DNA of 64,000 nt from the NCBI GenBank assembly GCA_014904985.1, contig MU129110.1:1-64000 (forward strand). The letters run 5' to 3'. The position numbers and the translations under genes are program-made. The DNA is from Hydnum rufescens UP504. Lineage: Eukaryota; Basidiomycota; Agaricomycetes; Cantharellales; Hydnaceae. Under the pieces are notes generated by a model. It did not search any database. It had not been told where the DNA came from and saw only the letters and a list, made by a program, of their open reading frames with translations. Positions 24,223 through 36,896 of this stretch are shown piece by piece (positions within the stretch are counted from its first letter, which is position 1; each line of letters opens with the position of its first letter).

Positions 24223-25334
24223 TCGGCGATTCCACCAAGCTTCGACTTATGTAATTAGTTGAATTAGGGCAAACTTCGTGGTTGTGTTTCCAGAAAGAAA
24301 GTTTCAAATTTGGGGTTCTGAGTACTGGGCCCGCTGGTGTTGCCCTGAGGAATGCTCAACAGAGCTTCATAAGGCTTTCGCCATCCTGGCTGCTTCAAAT
24401 TTATTGACTTGGATCATTTGAATCTTACGTCAAAAAATACGGCAACGTACCGTCGTTAGCAGGGAAAAAAAAGGAGCTGAGAGACTGGACTGCATCCAAT
24501 TAGCCCGTCGGAGTGGAGGCCCAATGGTTGCTGAGTCAGCGACACTTCATACATAATATGCACAGACTGGAAACTTGATTGGGGAATAGCGAAGGAAGCA
24601 ATCCGCATTGTCATTTATTCGACAACCGCAAGGTTTGAGCAGTATTTGCCGAAGCATGCCATCCCTGAGATTGGACGATCAATCGCATTCTAGCAGGGTA
24701 GCCAGTTCACACATTGGGGCCCCATTGATGTTGCAGTTGACCGATCCAGAGACCATATATTATCACTCTGGATCGATTCAATCTTGTTCCACCTAGTTTG
24801 GTGATGGGTGCAGGGCCGGTCACAGTTCACTGGACGTTAGAGCAGAGATATGAATGAAGTGATGAATAATTTTGAGTTAAGGTGCATGAAAAGCTTACAA
24901 TCTAGGGTAAACAAGATGATGGATGCTGATGTGCCATGCCCCAGTCCCGCCGGATCCGGGGAACCCCAGGGCCGAAGATGTGTTCGATGAGTATTGTTGC
25001 GGTTTTTTTTCGGCCCTTTCCGCATTAAGAAATAGCTCGTACAGCCCCATGTTGCGCGGGAGCGTCCTCGAGCTCACAGTCTGGAAGGTAGCCCAAGTAT
25101 GTTAGTAAAGTGAGGTCATTTCCACTTTCTTGTTACTATTTGCGAAGTTCCGGGGATGGCTGTGTTGTCGACTCAACACCGACTCATATCGTCTTTAAAT
25201 ATAGCCGTTCTTCGGTCCAGTTTGACAAGTTCCTCTGAACTCCTCAGATATGAAACTTGTTTCATCCCAAGTGCTTATTGCAAGAATCCTATTCAACCAC
25301 AGCCTAAGACAGTTCTAGTTCTAATTATCTAGGT
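24223..25334. other. Intergenic, nothing recognised
   Basis: Short frames only. The region ends at the 3' end of the aminotransferase gene. No repeats or RNA genes seen. Confidence 0.45.
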
Positions 25335-27293
25335 TCATTTAACAATAAAAGGCTTCAGTTTGAGAAGCCGCTCCCCGGCGGCACGCAGCGTGTTCAAATC
25401 TTTGCAAAACGCGAAGCGTGTGAAGCTCTCTCCGATTGATGCATGTCCGCTGTCATGAGAATGTGCCTTAAGTGGCAGGGGTGGAAAAAGAAAGACCCAA
25501 GAAGCTCACGGAGAATAGAAATCGGATGGAGGAATAGCTACAACTCCTGCCGTCTGGGCGATGAACCAGGAGACTTTGAAATCGTAGGGGCGATTCTTGA
25601 TCTGCTCCATCATCAGTAAAGACAGGAAAATAGTGTGACGAGGTCAATACATACCATATCGGGGACGACAAAATCCTTGGGGATCTTGATGCTGCGATTT
25701 TGAACTAGAACGAAGTACCCTCCATCAGGGAAGGTGTACGGCAAGCCAACTTTATCCAATTCCGCAGTGAAGACGGCACGGCGTTCGACGTATTCTTCAA
25801 CTTGCTTGGCGAAAAAATTATGTTCGGCAGCTTTCTCGAAGCCAGCGGCGGTGGCCTCCTGAAGCGGAGAATTGGTACCTGATGCATTTACGTCAAATAA
25901 ACGTCGTTATCTGGATCCGCACAACGGACGCACAGAAGACGATTCGCGTTGTGGCCGCAAGGGTGGGATGAATTAGATTCCTAAGGATTGTGTTAGTCAA
26001 TTAGAGAACACTCAATAGTAAGAATATTTATCCGCACTGTGGTCCAATTGCCCAGCCTACACGCCAACCAGTGGCACTAAATGACTTCCCCTAGGCGAGA
26101 AAAGCAAGAGCCTTTATCCCACATCATTGGCCCGGGAAATACCCCTCTTACAGCAGAACCAATGGTTATCGTTCGCTTCCAGAGATCATCCAGAGTAGAA
26201 ATTCGGACGTGTTCGCGACCGTAAGTGAGGCAGTCATACTGAAAAAACGCTCGCATAAGTAGGACTCAAGTGAATACGCTTACATTACCCCTACCACTTC
26301 GTCTGCCATGATGATCAGATCAAACTCTTCCGCAACCTTGCCAATTTCACGTAGCTCGTCAATATCAAATACTTTACCGATTCTAGGCAGCTTCTCAGCT
26401 GGGCCAACGAAAAGATTTCAACTGATTATCTCACGGGTTGTGGGGCGTATTCAGAAAGCTAACAAAATATACCATGAGTAATGGCCCTGAAAGAGATCGC
26501 AAAAGAACAGACATTATCTTGGTTTTGGAAGTGATCGCTGCTCTAAGTTCATTGATGTCAAGCTTCCACTCGGAACTCTGGACCACAGAAGTGGATGCAT
26601 TGGCGGGAGGGTGGAGGGCCACATAAACTGGGACTCCGCCATTGAATGTCGTATTCGCAATATACTGCATGACAAATACAGCGACGCGATCAGAATCATT
26701 GCTGGATCCAGCGTACCTGATCGAAAAATGGCTCGAACATGATGACTTCGTCACCAGGCTGTAAAAATGCGGCTTCGAAAGCATAGATCCCCTCATTGGC
26801 GCCAGAGGTAACGACGATTTCTGTGTTGGGATCAATTTCCCGCTTGAAGGATGGGGCTTGCAAGACATGAATTAGCGACGGGATTTTTGGAGGTCTCGGT
26901 ACCATCCCATACAATAGTGTTTCGCCAAAGCGCTTCGTAACCGTAAACGACCCTTAGGCACGCTGTAATGATTGGCGTCTACAGTTGCGATAGCCTCTTG
27001 AGCAGCCTCCTGTACATATTTAGCTGATAGACCCTCAGTAGAGAATTTTTCCAACATTCGTGAGGGTGCCTACGAGGTCCCCAGTTCATGAATCCTTGGC
27101 CCAGATTTATGGAATCCTGCCAAATCTTTCCATGTGAGAGCAGCATATCGTCAGCAGGAATCCATGCTACCTTGGGCACATAACCGCCTGCTGGTGAGAA
27201 AATACTCCACACGTCCTGTTTGTGAACTTCGTGCTTGATCTTATCAGAGATCGCGAAGCCATATGGGTGAGTTTGGGGAACGGGTGCAGTCAT
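25335..27293 (-). CDS. Kynurenine/glutamine-type aminotransferase (PLP class I/II)
   Basis: Pyridoxal-phosphate enzyme of the kynurenine-oxoglutarate transaminase / cysteine-S-conjugate beta-lyase group (yeast Bna3-like). Thirteen exons: 27293-27171, 27116-27074, 27023-26913, 26856-26717, 26664-26513, 26458-26435, 26382-26295, 26238-26152, 26090-26038, 25980-25934, 25878-25655, 25601-25510, 25449-25335; introns 50-61 nt. Landmarks: DSINLGQGFMNW, NHYSVPKGRLRLRSALAKHY, VVTSGANEGIYAFEAAFLQP, FEPFFDQY, LNTPHNPIGKVFD, LIIMADEVYD, the PLP-lysine motif GSAGKSFSATGWRVGWAIGP, then FPDGGYFVLV and SFTRFAFCKD. The whole chain splices in frame without any indel, unlike several neighbours. Likely role: transamination of kynurenine or aromatic/sulphur amino acids in cytosol or mitochondrion; exact substrate not readable. 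Confidence 0.92.
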
Positions 27294-27865
27294 TGTAATA
27301 GATCTGGAATTCCTGAGAAAGATGAGGGAGGATGGGAGGCGGTTGAAGAGCATGCAAAATCCCGCCTTCCCAAATACAAATAGCGATATATCGGCAATCT
27401 CCGGCCGCGGCCTGTCGCGTGACTCACGTCTCTCGCGTCTGCTCGCCAGCATGAGCACCCCCATCCCCGGGTCTTATGCCAAAAATTCTTTGAAGAGTGT
27501 TGGGACGGACGCGTCTCGGAACTCGGACATCACCTCCCTGGAATCCACATTTCAACTTCACGACCAAACTGAGAATGAAATGCCGCGATCACATAAGGGT
27601 CTGGTTGATACATGCTTTGAAGAGGGACATTGTAGGATGAGATATCGCGACGACACGAGCACCTTGCTAATTCTTGTATGATGTTCTTAGACGAATCTGG
27701 GATACAAGCACTGGATAAACTCCGCTCAGTGAGATATAGACCGACTATGTGAGTTTCCCCCGTTTTCACGCGTTCTTCTAATCATCATTCCGTCTCAGTT
27801 CTCACGTCCGCCAGCTGATATACATATCACTGTATCCCCCGCGCCATCGATCTCACCCGTGAAAG
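27294..27865. promoter_or_regulatory. Divergent intergenic region
   Basis: 572 bp between the aminotransferase start (minus) and the next gene start (plus). An open frame at 27322-27681 lacks motifs and I treat it as chance. No TATA box or other element that I can defend. Confidence 0.3.
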
Positions 27866-29358
27866 ATGGCATTACTTCATCGCCTCGGAAGCTTCATGCT
27901 CTGCGACAACGGAGAAATCTCATGCCTTCGAACCGTGCTACACAGCTTGCCACCGGACTTTTATGTGCACTCGCTCGAACAACCACCAGCCAATCCCTTT
28001 TTCGGGCCATCCCAGCCTACGTCCCCCCAAATCCCACCCCTGCGAGGGGTGTAAAAGGTGTCGCTTTCAAAAATATTTCGGATGTTGACGAAATGATCGA
28101 CAAAGAGATGGAAGATTCTGCTGTTGGGAGGGAGGCGAAGGCCCTTGGTCTAGTCCGGGACTGTTGGGCCCTTTTAGAACCAGGACTAGTGCGGCGCTTG
28201 GATGGGGAGGACACGTATGAGAGTGATTCGGAAGGGGAAAACGATGAGTATGTTAAACCGGCTGTTGGGCAGCATTCATGGGGTCTCTTAGAATTTTTTG
28301 TGGATGTGTTCGAAGAGGATGAGAAGCGCGCTGCGCTTAAAGATTCCAGTAAGCTCCGAGACCGTTTGGAACGAGGCAGTATCACTGATCTCCTCTCCAG
28401 TTTCGATGTCTCCTGTGTTAATCTCGCAAATTCCCCGCGCTCAGCCCGGACAGCCTTGGGATGTACAACGTCCCCTCAGTGTAGTATTTACTGCATTGTC
28501 ACCGTGGAGGAAGCTACGCTCGGATTCGAAGTATGTCACGACCAGCCTTGATCCACTTCACGCTCAACTGGGCATTAGACTCTTTCAAGTGGTTAGTTCA
28601 TTTCCGAGATGCGGCCTAAAATTTACCCAATCTCACCTTTCTTGCAGATCACCAACGCTACAATGGCGGACCCAAAACTAGTTCCCACAGGCCTCATTCG
28701 ACTCACTATCAATCAACTTCGCAGTGCGAAATTCCCTCCAGAGAATATGCAATTCTTTTTATCCAGTCTTCCGCCCCGATACGACCGGTTCAAGCTGGCA
28801 TTAGTCTGCACCTTCTTAGAAGGAGGAAGTGTCATTCCCAAGTTGGCAGTGTCGAATCAAGCAAAGCGTGCAAAGCCGCGCCCTCGGACTAGATCCGAGA
28901 AGGACACGCCTTCTGAATCCCCAGGCGTTTCCTCATCTACATCTATCCCCGCTTCCCTCTTACCATATCCCATCCCAACAATAACAAAGATCCTTCGACA
29001 TCTTTCATCTGCTTCATTTAACCCTCCCTCTGCGACCGCCAATGCCTCGTCATCCACCGCGCACACGGACATAGAATGCAATGCTAAAAAATCAGCCCTT
29101 GCCAAATTCCACCTGCTCATCACTCTCGATCGTATCCTGGCGTTATCTGTTACCGGCATTGAAGGAACACGAGATGAATGGCATGCCGCATTGTGTTCGG
29201 GGAAAGTGCGGAAGGCAATCCAGGAAGGTTTTGATTCCTTCGTTGGTTCCAAATATGATAAGGATCTCGAAGGACCAGTGAAAGCCGTTTGCTTTGCTGT
29301 GGTTGATGATCTCGAAAAAGCACTTCGCGGTGAGGACGCTACAATGGATTCACGATAG
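27866..29358 (+). CDS. Unknown protein, two-exon, Ser/Pro-rich linker
   Basis: The start at 27866 begins MALLHRLGSFMLCDNGEI. The chain continues after a frame change in the C6 run at 28023-28028 (one base missing) into ARGVKGVAFKNISDVDEM, an acidic segment (DSEGENDEYV) and WGLLEFFVDVFEEDEKRAAL. Another frame change near 28408 leads to LISQIPRAQPGQPWDVQRPL. An intron from about 28592 to 28647 joins LGIRLFQV to ITNATMADPKLVPTGLIRLT; the final exon is open to the stop at 29358 and includes FFLSSLPPRYDRFKLALVCT, a Ser/Pro/Thr-rich linker and a helical end (VKAVCFAVVDDLEKALRG). I do not recognise the family. Long coherent composition over three segments argues that it is a real gene. Confidence 0.6.
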
Positions 29359-30164
29359 TCCGTAGGATCCAAGAATACATCCACATGCAGATACTTTATC
29401 AGTCTTAATTCTATGAAAGCCTCACATCAAGCACTGGAAACTCAGTCTAAATATCGTATGAAAGAGTGTCCGCCTTTCTCTTATTTGGGGGGGAGTCCAT
29501 GGCTCGAAAATCTGGTATAACTTGGCCGGGAATTGGGGAGGAGGGAAGGCTCCAGAACACTCGAAATGTCGACGTCCCACAAATTATCTTTGTAGACTTA
29601 ATAATAAATGTTCCTGTGTGATAATGTTAGCATACACATCCTCCCCGAAATCTCTGGGCGCCCACACGTTGCCGCGCAATTTGTGGATGGATCATTGATT
29701 CTATGGTAGTTGGCTCTTGGGTGGATCCACCGTCAATAATATGTTCCAAAAACAAGAGATATGGGCGCCCCGCCATCTAAATTAATTGAAGTGAACTCCC
29801 TGAATAGGAGAGTAACATTCGCCATGCATCAGGCATCAGGTGGAAGATGATATTTTCAACAGAATAGCTGAGGGCGCTAAAATTGATTTCCGTACATTTT
29901 CTCCATAAAATGAAGTCTTCACAGCTTGATTCGATTCGATTAGGCGGCCTCAGCTTCAAATATGAACCTCTGCAGGGATACACGTCGGATTTAGCCATCG
30001 GGTAATATTTAGAATTAGGATTGACTGACGATTTTCTGCATGCCTGGGAAAGCCTCACTATCATGAGGCGAGCCAACGATATGGATCTCACCGAGTGCTG
30101 TTAGGAGGAATTCGAGAGAGTGCGAAACTAATGATTGGAAGGGTGAGCCAGCATCATATGCTAC
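29359..30164. other. Intergenic, nothing recognised
   Basis: A 104-codon minus-strand frame (29777-30091) shows no motif. The right end borders the degenerate secreted-protein gene and may hold its 3' remains. Confidence 0.4.
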
Positions 30165-31074
30165 CTAATGGATAACGATTCGCTGAGACATACGTTTGTC
30201 CTCGTCGACCCATTTCGCAGTGAGCCTATTGGTACTGGAATCAAATTTCCACTAGTGTATGCAGTTGAGACCAAGGAGATATGTATATCCAGGAAAAAGT
30301 CCATTTACAATGTTTGTCTCGACGGCGGCCCGAACAGAGGTCGCCTCGGAGTACGAATTCGATTTCCCTGAGGAATCGAGAGAGGATCCCAATATACCGA
30401 GACTACAAGAATGGACAGGCTCAAATCAGTGAATAGGGGGAGGGGGATTGGCGGGACCTACTGTTGACTAGGAAGATCGAAGTCATTGCTATTAGTGGCC
30501 ACAGCAGCAAGGAGACCTTTGTGGCCATTCTATCGAAAATATAATCAGAGCAATTCGTCTAACGGAAATTTGTCAGCAAGACGCACGCACAAGTATTTCC
30601 AAGGGCATCGTTGCTTCAGTTGAGGATCGATAACGGGCCCTGAAGCGCACTAGCATCGCACTGGTGGCATCTTGGGTAATCTGAATGCCCCCCTTTTCGG
30701 AGAATGAAGCCCCCAGATACCCCAGCTTGGTGTTGTCCGCAGCGAGAACGGGAATTATTCTTCCCTGCGTCCACGGACGTGCAGGCCCGGGACCAGTTGG
30801 AGGGACCTTCGGCGAAGGGGATGGATAACTTCGCCGAGCTCCTTTTCAAGGTGAAGATGATACAGATTAACCAAAGCACTCGGATCCACAATATGATGGA
30901 CCACCCACTCGTTGGATCCCTCCATTTTGGTTTGAGTAGAGGCAATCCACGGGCGAGTCTTTCACCATTCGTCACACTTGTGTCTTCAGCAAGGTCTGCA
31001 ACTGGGTGCGCAAGTGGCGCGAATGCCAAGTTCGGCACAATCAGAAAGAGGATGACGGGAAAGAGGGAGTGCAT
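30165..31074 (-). pseudogene. Small secreted protein of a mushroom family, with in-frame stop
   Basis: The start at 31074 gives a signal peptide (MHSLFPVILFLIVPNLAFA) followed by TSVTNGERLARGLPLLKPKW, the SVTNAERFARGLPPLPP-like phrase common in secreted agaricomycete proteins of unknown function. Splicing 30908-30842, 30590-30530 and 30461-30403 keeps one frame through TQGRIIPVLAADNTKLGYLG, GGIQITQDATSAMLV, NGHKGLLAAVATNSNDFD and GILGSSLDSSGKSNSYSEA. A TAG at 30254-30252 interrupts the frame just before WKFDSSTNRLTAKWV, which is the expected continuation. Open sequence ends at 30165. Either a recent nonsense mutation or a base-call error; no function known for the family. Confidence 0.6.
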
Positions 31075-31562
31075 CGCAATGAAGTCAAGGCGAGGGTAGC
31101 TCAGAGGGTGGCCAGTGGAACGCGGCCATATTTGTAGATGCCAATCCCTCCCAAAACCCATGTTTCGGGGAGGACGTATACCCACTACTCTCGCGATTGC
31201 AGTGCATTTACCGCATCGAGACACATTGGTTCAACAATGTTGCAGAAAGAACGTAATAGCGGATCAGGCGCCAGGATTGATCCAAGTAACCAACATGTAC
31301 AGCAGCTTTTAAACTGTTAATTATGGATGTCGCGACATCCAGACAATGCCAAAAATAGCTGAAAGGATTCGTCGAGAGCAAGGCAATCCCCGCACCAACT
31401 ACTGCTCCTGTATTCTCATTTATCACGATGGTAGCGCTTCATTGGGGGTTTAATTATTATAACTCGATACAGTGCTTCACAACAAATGGGTGCAGAAATA
31501 TAGCTCTTAAAGTGATGGGCCTGACGGAGGCGCAGGGGTCGAAAGGGTTGTAGCTGATAGGT
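31075..31562. other. Intergenic, nothing recognised
   Basis: Between the secreted-protein gene and the 3' end of the Lon gene. No motif, repeat or RNA gene seen. Confidence 0.45.
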
Positions 31563-34500
31563 CTATAGATTCATACGGCAGCGTATCCTTCCATCGCTCC
31601 TGGATGGGTTGTCCCCGAATACCTCATGTAGGACTTGTCTAATGTCTTCCACGTAGACGAATCGGATCCCTGTCTTCACGCTCTCGGGCACCTTCTCTTC
31701 GATGTCCGCGCGATTCGCAGCAGGGGCAATGATAGTTTTGATTCCAGCTCGATGGGCAGCAAGGATCTTCTCCTTCAACCCGCCGACAGGGAGGACTTGT
31801 CCCTACTAAGCGATACTTCGCCGGTCATAGCTAATACGGGATTTTATGAGTCTGGATTGATTTTACATTTCAAAATTTTGGAGATTCACGCACCGATGTC
31901 AGGGCTGACTTGGGTCTTTGTCAACAGGGAAACAAAAGCGGTGATTATGGCGGTCCCTGCACTGGGGCCCTCCTTCCCAATGCTACCCTCGGGCATATGA
32001 AGGTGAACATCCCGATCGTGAAGCGCCATTTCATTTGCAGATGCCGTCACGCCCAGGTCGTACGCATGAGTCTTCACCCAACTCAAACCAATTTGAGCAC
32101 TCTCACGGATAACCTCGCCTAGTTTACCGGTCAACTGGAGGGAACCCTTTCCAGGCATGCTCTGTGAAGGCAAGGTGGTAATTCGATGAATGCAAGATGC
32201 TACGACTTATGGACTCACTGTTGCTTCCACAGGCATGACTGCTCCAGAGCCGTTACCAAGATAACCGAGGCCCGTGCTTACCCCGGGTGGTGGTGGTCTG
32301 ATGTAAAATCGGTCTTTATGGTAGATGGGAGGACCGACATAGTCCTTCAAGTTCTCCGGGGTAATACGAAGATGAACGGTGTCCGGCACAGCCAGTGGTT
32401 TGCGTTCCTGCATGGTCACGGTCTTGCGTTCTGGTTCCGGAGGCGAAGTCGGAGTTGGAGATGACGTAGGAGCATCGGGTGCGCTCGCCGAAGCAATATT
32501 ATCTGAGTGATGGGCGGAGGCGGAACCTGGGTTTCCACAGTTTGAGGGTGTGACGCCAAATCGGGGACCACTGGGGCAGCTGTTTCGGGAAGAGCAATGT
32601 CTCCAAGGTCCTGAACCACTTTGAAGGCAGCCTTGCGATAGACCTGGAAATTTTGACCATTGAAATCGTGATATGAGCCATGACGTGACAAACAATCCTA
32701 CTTTGTCAATGTGCTTCTTGAGATTACGAACACCACTTTCTCGGCAGTAATACTTGATGAGAACATCAATGGCTGCAGGATCGAGGATAATATCTGCGTC
32801 TTTGAGACCGGATGCGGCCTTGGCTTGAGGCGCGAGGTATTTGTCGGCGATGACAGATTTTTCTTCTGAGACGTAGCCACTGACTTCCAGGATTTCCATA
32901 CGATCGAGGAGGGGGGCTGGGATGGTGTCAAGATTGTTTGCAGTGCACACGAAAAGGACACGGGACAAATCAACTGGCACATCCATACTACACATACGAG
33001 TGAGTTAAGACGCGAATCATAACACGAGCAAGCAGCATACTAGTGATCCAAGAATGCTGAGTTCTGCTCGGGATCCAGCATCTCCAAGAGAGCACTCGAC
33101 GGATCACCATTGATCCCTCTGCCAATCTTGTCGACTTCATCGATAAGGACCAGAGGATTCTCTGTTCCAACACGTTTGAGTGCTTGGATGATTTTGCTCG
33201 GAAGGGCCCTGCCACGGGGGTATCAAAGATATTAGGACCTGAATGCGACTCCGCAAATAGATCCACCAACCCCACATATGTTCGTCGATGACCCTTGATT
33301 TCTGCAACATCCGTTAATCCACCGACTGAGAACCGGAAGAACTGTCTGTTCAAGGCACGAGCAATCGATTTTCCTATGGATGTCTTGCCTACTCCAGGGG
33401 GTCCAACGAAGCATATGATCTTGCCCTCGACAGAGCCTCGAAGTTTTCCGACGGCAAGAAATTCAAGAATGCGGTCCTTGATGTCAGTCAGACCATAATG
33501 ATCTTCATCCAGCACCTTGACAGCATGTGGGATCGAAAAGTTCTCTGGCGAATGCACGCCCCAAGGAATCTGGAGAAGACATGTACATGAGTATTGCGAC
33601 GAGACACGAGTGACTTGCACGTACCTGGGTAAGCCAGTCTAGGTAATTTCGGGTGACATTAGCCTCGGACGCAGCTGGCTCAAGGGTTTGCAATTTGGCC
33701 AATTCTTCGTCGAACACCTTCCGGACGGTTTCCGGCATCTTTAACGCATCAGCTCTCTCCTTGAATTTCTCAATCAATTTGTCCTTTCCATCTGACTCCA
33801 TGCCGAGTTCCTTCTTAATGCCCTTGAGCTGCTCCATCAAATAATACTCTCGCTGTCGCTTTTGAATCTTGCTGTCGACATCACGAGAGATTTTACTCTG
33901 AAGTTGGGCGTTAATAAGCTCCTTCTTGAGCACGAGGAGTGCCTTCCGAAGTCGGTCTTCCACGACGAGACTCTCCAAGACATCTTGTAATTCGCCAACT
34001 TCGCCAGTTGACACAGCGGCAGCAAAGTCTGCGAGCTTGTCCGGTTCGTCGAAAACGTTATTGGCAGATTGGGAAACAGTGAAGTTGGTGATTTGATCCC
34101 GAAATAGAGGGTTAAGCTGGGCGATATCCTTGAAAACGGAAATAATCTCGGACATGACAGCACGGATGTATTGGTTCGTCTTGTTATATGGATGGGCGTT
34201 CAAGTTATCGATGTTGACGATGGATACCGGAAAATCGTGCAGGAAGGACGTCTGCATTGGAGCTTCGGAACAGTGAGTTTGGAATATAATGAAAAGGACA
34301 GAATTGACTCACGGGCTTGGGCTGCCGGGCGACGTGCCACCGATTTCAAAGATCCTCACTCTCTACCTGATCTGGCTGCTCCGTCGTCTTCCCTTCTGGC
34401 TCTTGACCCACAGCAGAGGCATCGCCACTCCCCACTGGCACCAACTCTGAGATCCGAATTCGCCGGTGAGGGTATAATACAACCGTTAGGCTCTCGTCTT

Positions 34501-35227
34501 TGTCATCATCCTTGGAACTATTGGCAGGGAAGACGCTAGTAATCTGAGCGAATACTCCGATGCGATGGACGCTGTCAATATCCGAGATAATATCGCTATC
34601 TGCATTTTCATCCTTAAGGAGAAAAGCACCAATGTAAGGTTGTCCGCGTTTCATCATTTCTTTTATCGCCCCAACAACGCCTGGATTCCGGACCACGACC
34701 GCTTTGTAAAAGCCAGGGAACAGAGGGCGTCGTGTTATGGGCAGCGCCAATACTTGGGGATAAATTTCGGGCACGGTTTGTTTCGATATAGCTGACGAAG
34801 ATGAAGGGGAATCAGAGTCTGATGGAGGTAACTTCCCAGGGGGGCTATCGTCTGGGGGTTCATCGCCATCGGACGACGAAGCAGAAGATGAAGCGGGAGA
34901 TCCCTTCCCATCTTCGCCGTCCACCTCTGAACCGCTCAATGCTGCTGAATCAGATGATTCAGGGTCCAAAGTAGCGTCACTGACAACTCCTGGCGTTGTG
35001 CTAGTTTCAACCGTATCAGCCGCTCGCACATTCCGGCGCGTATTTACGCCATTTGGCCAGCGTGGATAGCGAAATACTCTGGATGGTCGCGGAAATTTTA
35101 CAGGAGGAGCAGCATGAAAACAGCGAACGGATGAGGATCGCGACAGACAAAAGATAGCAAGTCGAGCGACCGAATATCTGGGAGCCGGAAGGAGCAGTGA
35201 GCTGGCAGTCCTCGCTGCCATGCTCAT
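31563..35227 (-). CDS. PIM1: Mitochondrial Lon protease (PIM1/LONP1)
   Basis: ATP-dependent serine protease of the mitochondrial matrix. The start at 35227 gives an Arg/Ser/Ala-rich presequence, then an acidic Ser/Asp-rich region. The LON substrate-binding domain starts near 34770 ([20 protein letters not shown]). The AAA+ module has Walker [33 protein letters not shown], Walker [12 protein letters not shown] and LDPEQNSAF. The protease domain has the serine motif [16 protein letters not shown] and the lysine segment [18 protein letters not shown], so the Ser-Lys dyad is present. Several introns splice in frame, for example 33214-33275. A long Pro/Ser-rich insert separates AAA+ and protease domains, as in fungal Lon. 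Two one-base losses are needed: near 32520 in that insert and near 31797 just before [10 protein letters not shown]. The junction around 34270-34350 is uncertain and may hide a third. Confidence 0.93.
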
Positions 35228-35368
35228 CGTCTGGAATATTCCACGGACAATTTGGCTAGAAGGTCGTAGAGACACGCAGACTTTTTCCCAGTTGCTGACG
35301 TTTGCTCTTTGGATGAATACACACGGTTGCCGGCTCGGCAAGTTCCGCTTACCTTAGCTTGTGGCGGT
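35228..35368. promoter_or_regulatory. Probable bidirectional promoter, Lon / CWC2
   Basis: 141 bp between the divergent starts of the Lon and CWC2 genes. No TATA box is evident. Inference from spacing only. Confidence 0.4.
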
Positions 35369-36778
35369 ATGAGTGATACTCAAGTGGTAGCAGCGTCCTC
35401 AAAGAAACTCAAGCCTGCAAGGTATGTGCATTACAATGGCGATATTTCCTGTACCCCCCAATCATGCATGCTTTGAAATACAGGAAGCAAGTCAAGCCAG
35501 GCCAGGTAGAGAAAAAGGAAAGCGCTCAGTCCGGCAAGGAGTATAGTAAGCACGCGTATAGGTTTAAATCTTGGGCGAAAGTTTGATTGATTCCTCAGAC
35601 ATCTGGTATAACAAATGGGCTGGCGGCGATCGCGAGGACAGCTACTCCAAGTAAGACTTCGTTGTCCTTGATCACACAGGCTCGTCGAATTAAAATCCAC
35701 GATTTTTAGCAAAGAAAAGTCGCAGACTCGCTGTAATATCAACCGTGACACGGGTTTTACTCGGGCTGACGCGGCAGGCGTCAAGTACTGTTGTCTTTTC
35801 TTTGCACGAGGATGTTGTCCTTATGGGTACGAATGCGCCTATCTGCATCGCCTCCCGCTTCTTGGAGTCGAGCTCCCCTGATAGCTCCAAAGACTGTTTT
35901 GCACGAGAGAAATTCTCTGACTATCGCGATGATATGGGCGGTGTAGGGTCATTCAACCGCCAAAATCGAACCTTGTATATCGGTCGGATTCGCGAGACCG
36001 GAAACGCCAACGAGACTGAAGAAGTTATTCGAAGGCATTTCCGGGAATGGGGAGCGATAGAACGAGGTACACCCCTGATTGCACTTGCATCCTGTCACGG
36101 ACAATTCTCACCCAATGCGTCAGTTAAGATTCTCCAGCACCGTAGCGTTGCTTTCGTCACATACGTTAACGAACTGGATGGCCAATTTGCCAAAGAAGCG
36201 ATGGCGTGCCAAAGTCTCGACAACGATGAAATCCTCAATGTCCGGTACGTCTCTTGCGGTTCGAATGGTATCTTTAATCGTCAATCCATATACATGTCAA
36301 ATAATCCAGATGGGCGACAGAAGACCCAAATCCCACCCAAAAAGAAGCTGAGCAGCGCCGCTTAGAAGATATCGGCACCGCCGCAATCGCAGCCAAACTC
36401 GACCCTCGAATGGTGGATGCTGTGCGCTCCATACGTGCCCTCGAAGACGGCGAGGACATTCCACTACCATATGTAGATGAATCGCAGAAGGACGCTACCC
36501 AAGATGAAGAAAGCGATCAGGAAGAAGGGCAGCCACGAAAACGAAGACGTATTGAACATGGTGATAGTAGTGAGATAGAGGAAGAAGAACAAGCCCCCAG
36601 TGGACCTACAGGCTTGTTAAGCGCAGAGACGTGGGAGGGTTTGCGATATTTTGCGCAGATGAAGCAAGCTCAAGGCGTTAATGTGAAACTGACAACAGTT
36701 TCCAATCGCCCAGCACCTCCGCCTGCTAGGGGTATTGGCGGCTTGGGGGACTATGGGAGTGATGAGGATAGTGATTGA
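35369..36778 (+). CDS. CWC2: Pre-mRNA-splicing factor CWC2 (RBM22-like)
   Basis: Component of the Prp19-associated complex that contacts U6 snRNA in the active spliceosome. Exons: 35369-35421, 35484-35545, 35599-35650, 35710-36066, 36124-36244, 36310-36778. Order of parts: basic lead, the Torus start (NIWYNKWAGGDRED, then QTRCNINRDTGFTRAD), CCCH zinc finger CCLFFARGCCPYGYECAYLH (Cys and His ligands present), then RRM with RNP2-like RTLYIGRI and RNP1-like SVAFVTYV, then NVRWATEDPNP and a C-terminal acidic/basic tail (PRKRRRIEHG) ending GLGDYGSDEDSD. One frame break lies near 35879 between GVELP and DSSKDCFARE (one extra base or two missing). Length and order are normal. Convergent with TMA46, 118 bp between the stops. 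Confidence 0.92.
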
Positions 36779-36896
36779 TACTCGTGGTAGCTAGCCGTGT
36801 GCTCGATACGGATGTAAGTGCTGTAATACAAACTTCACTCAAAGTCCTGTACTTTGCAGCAATGGGGCAGAGTAACACAGAAAGATGTCCCCCGAA

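Noticed and set aside
25450..25509. A frameshift near the last intron of the aminotransferase
   Set aside because: An acceptor at GACAG (25450-25452) restores FYSPGHASIGESF in frame, so no indel is needed.
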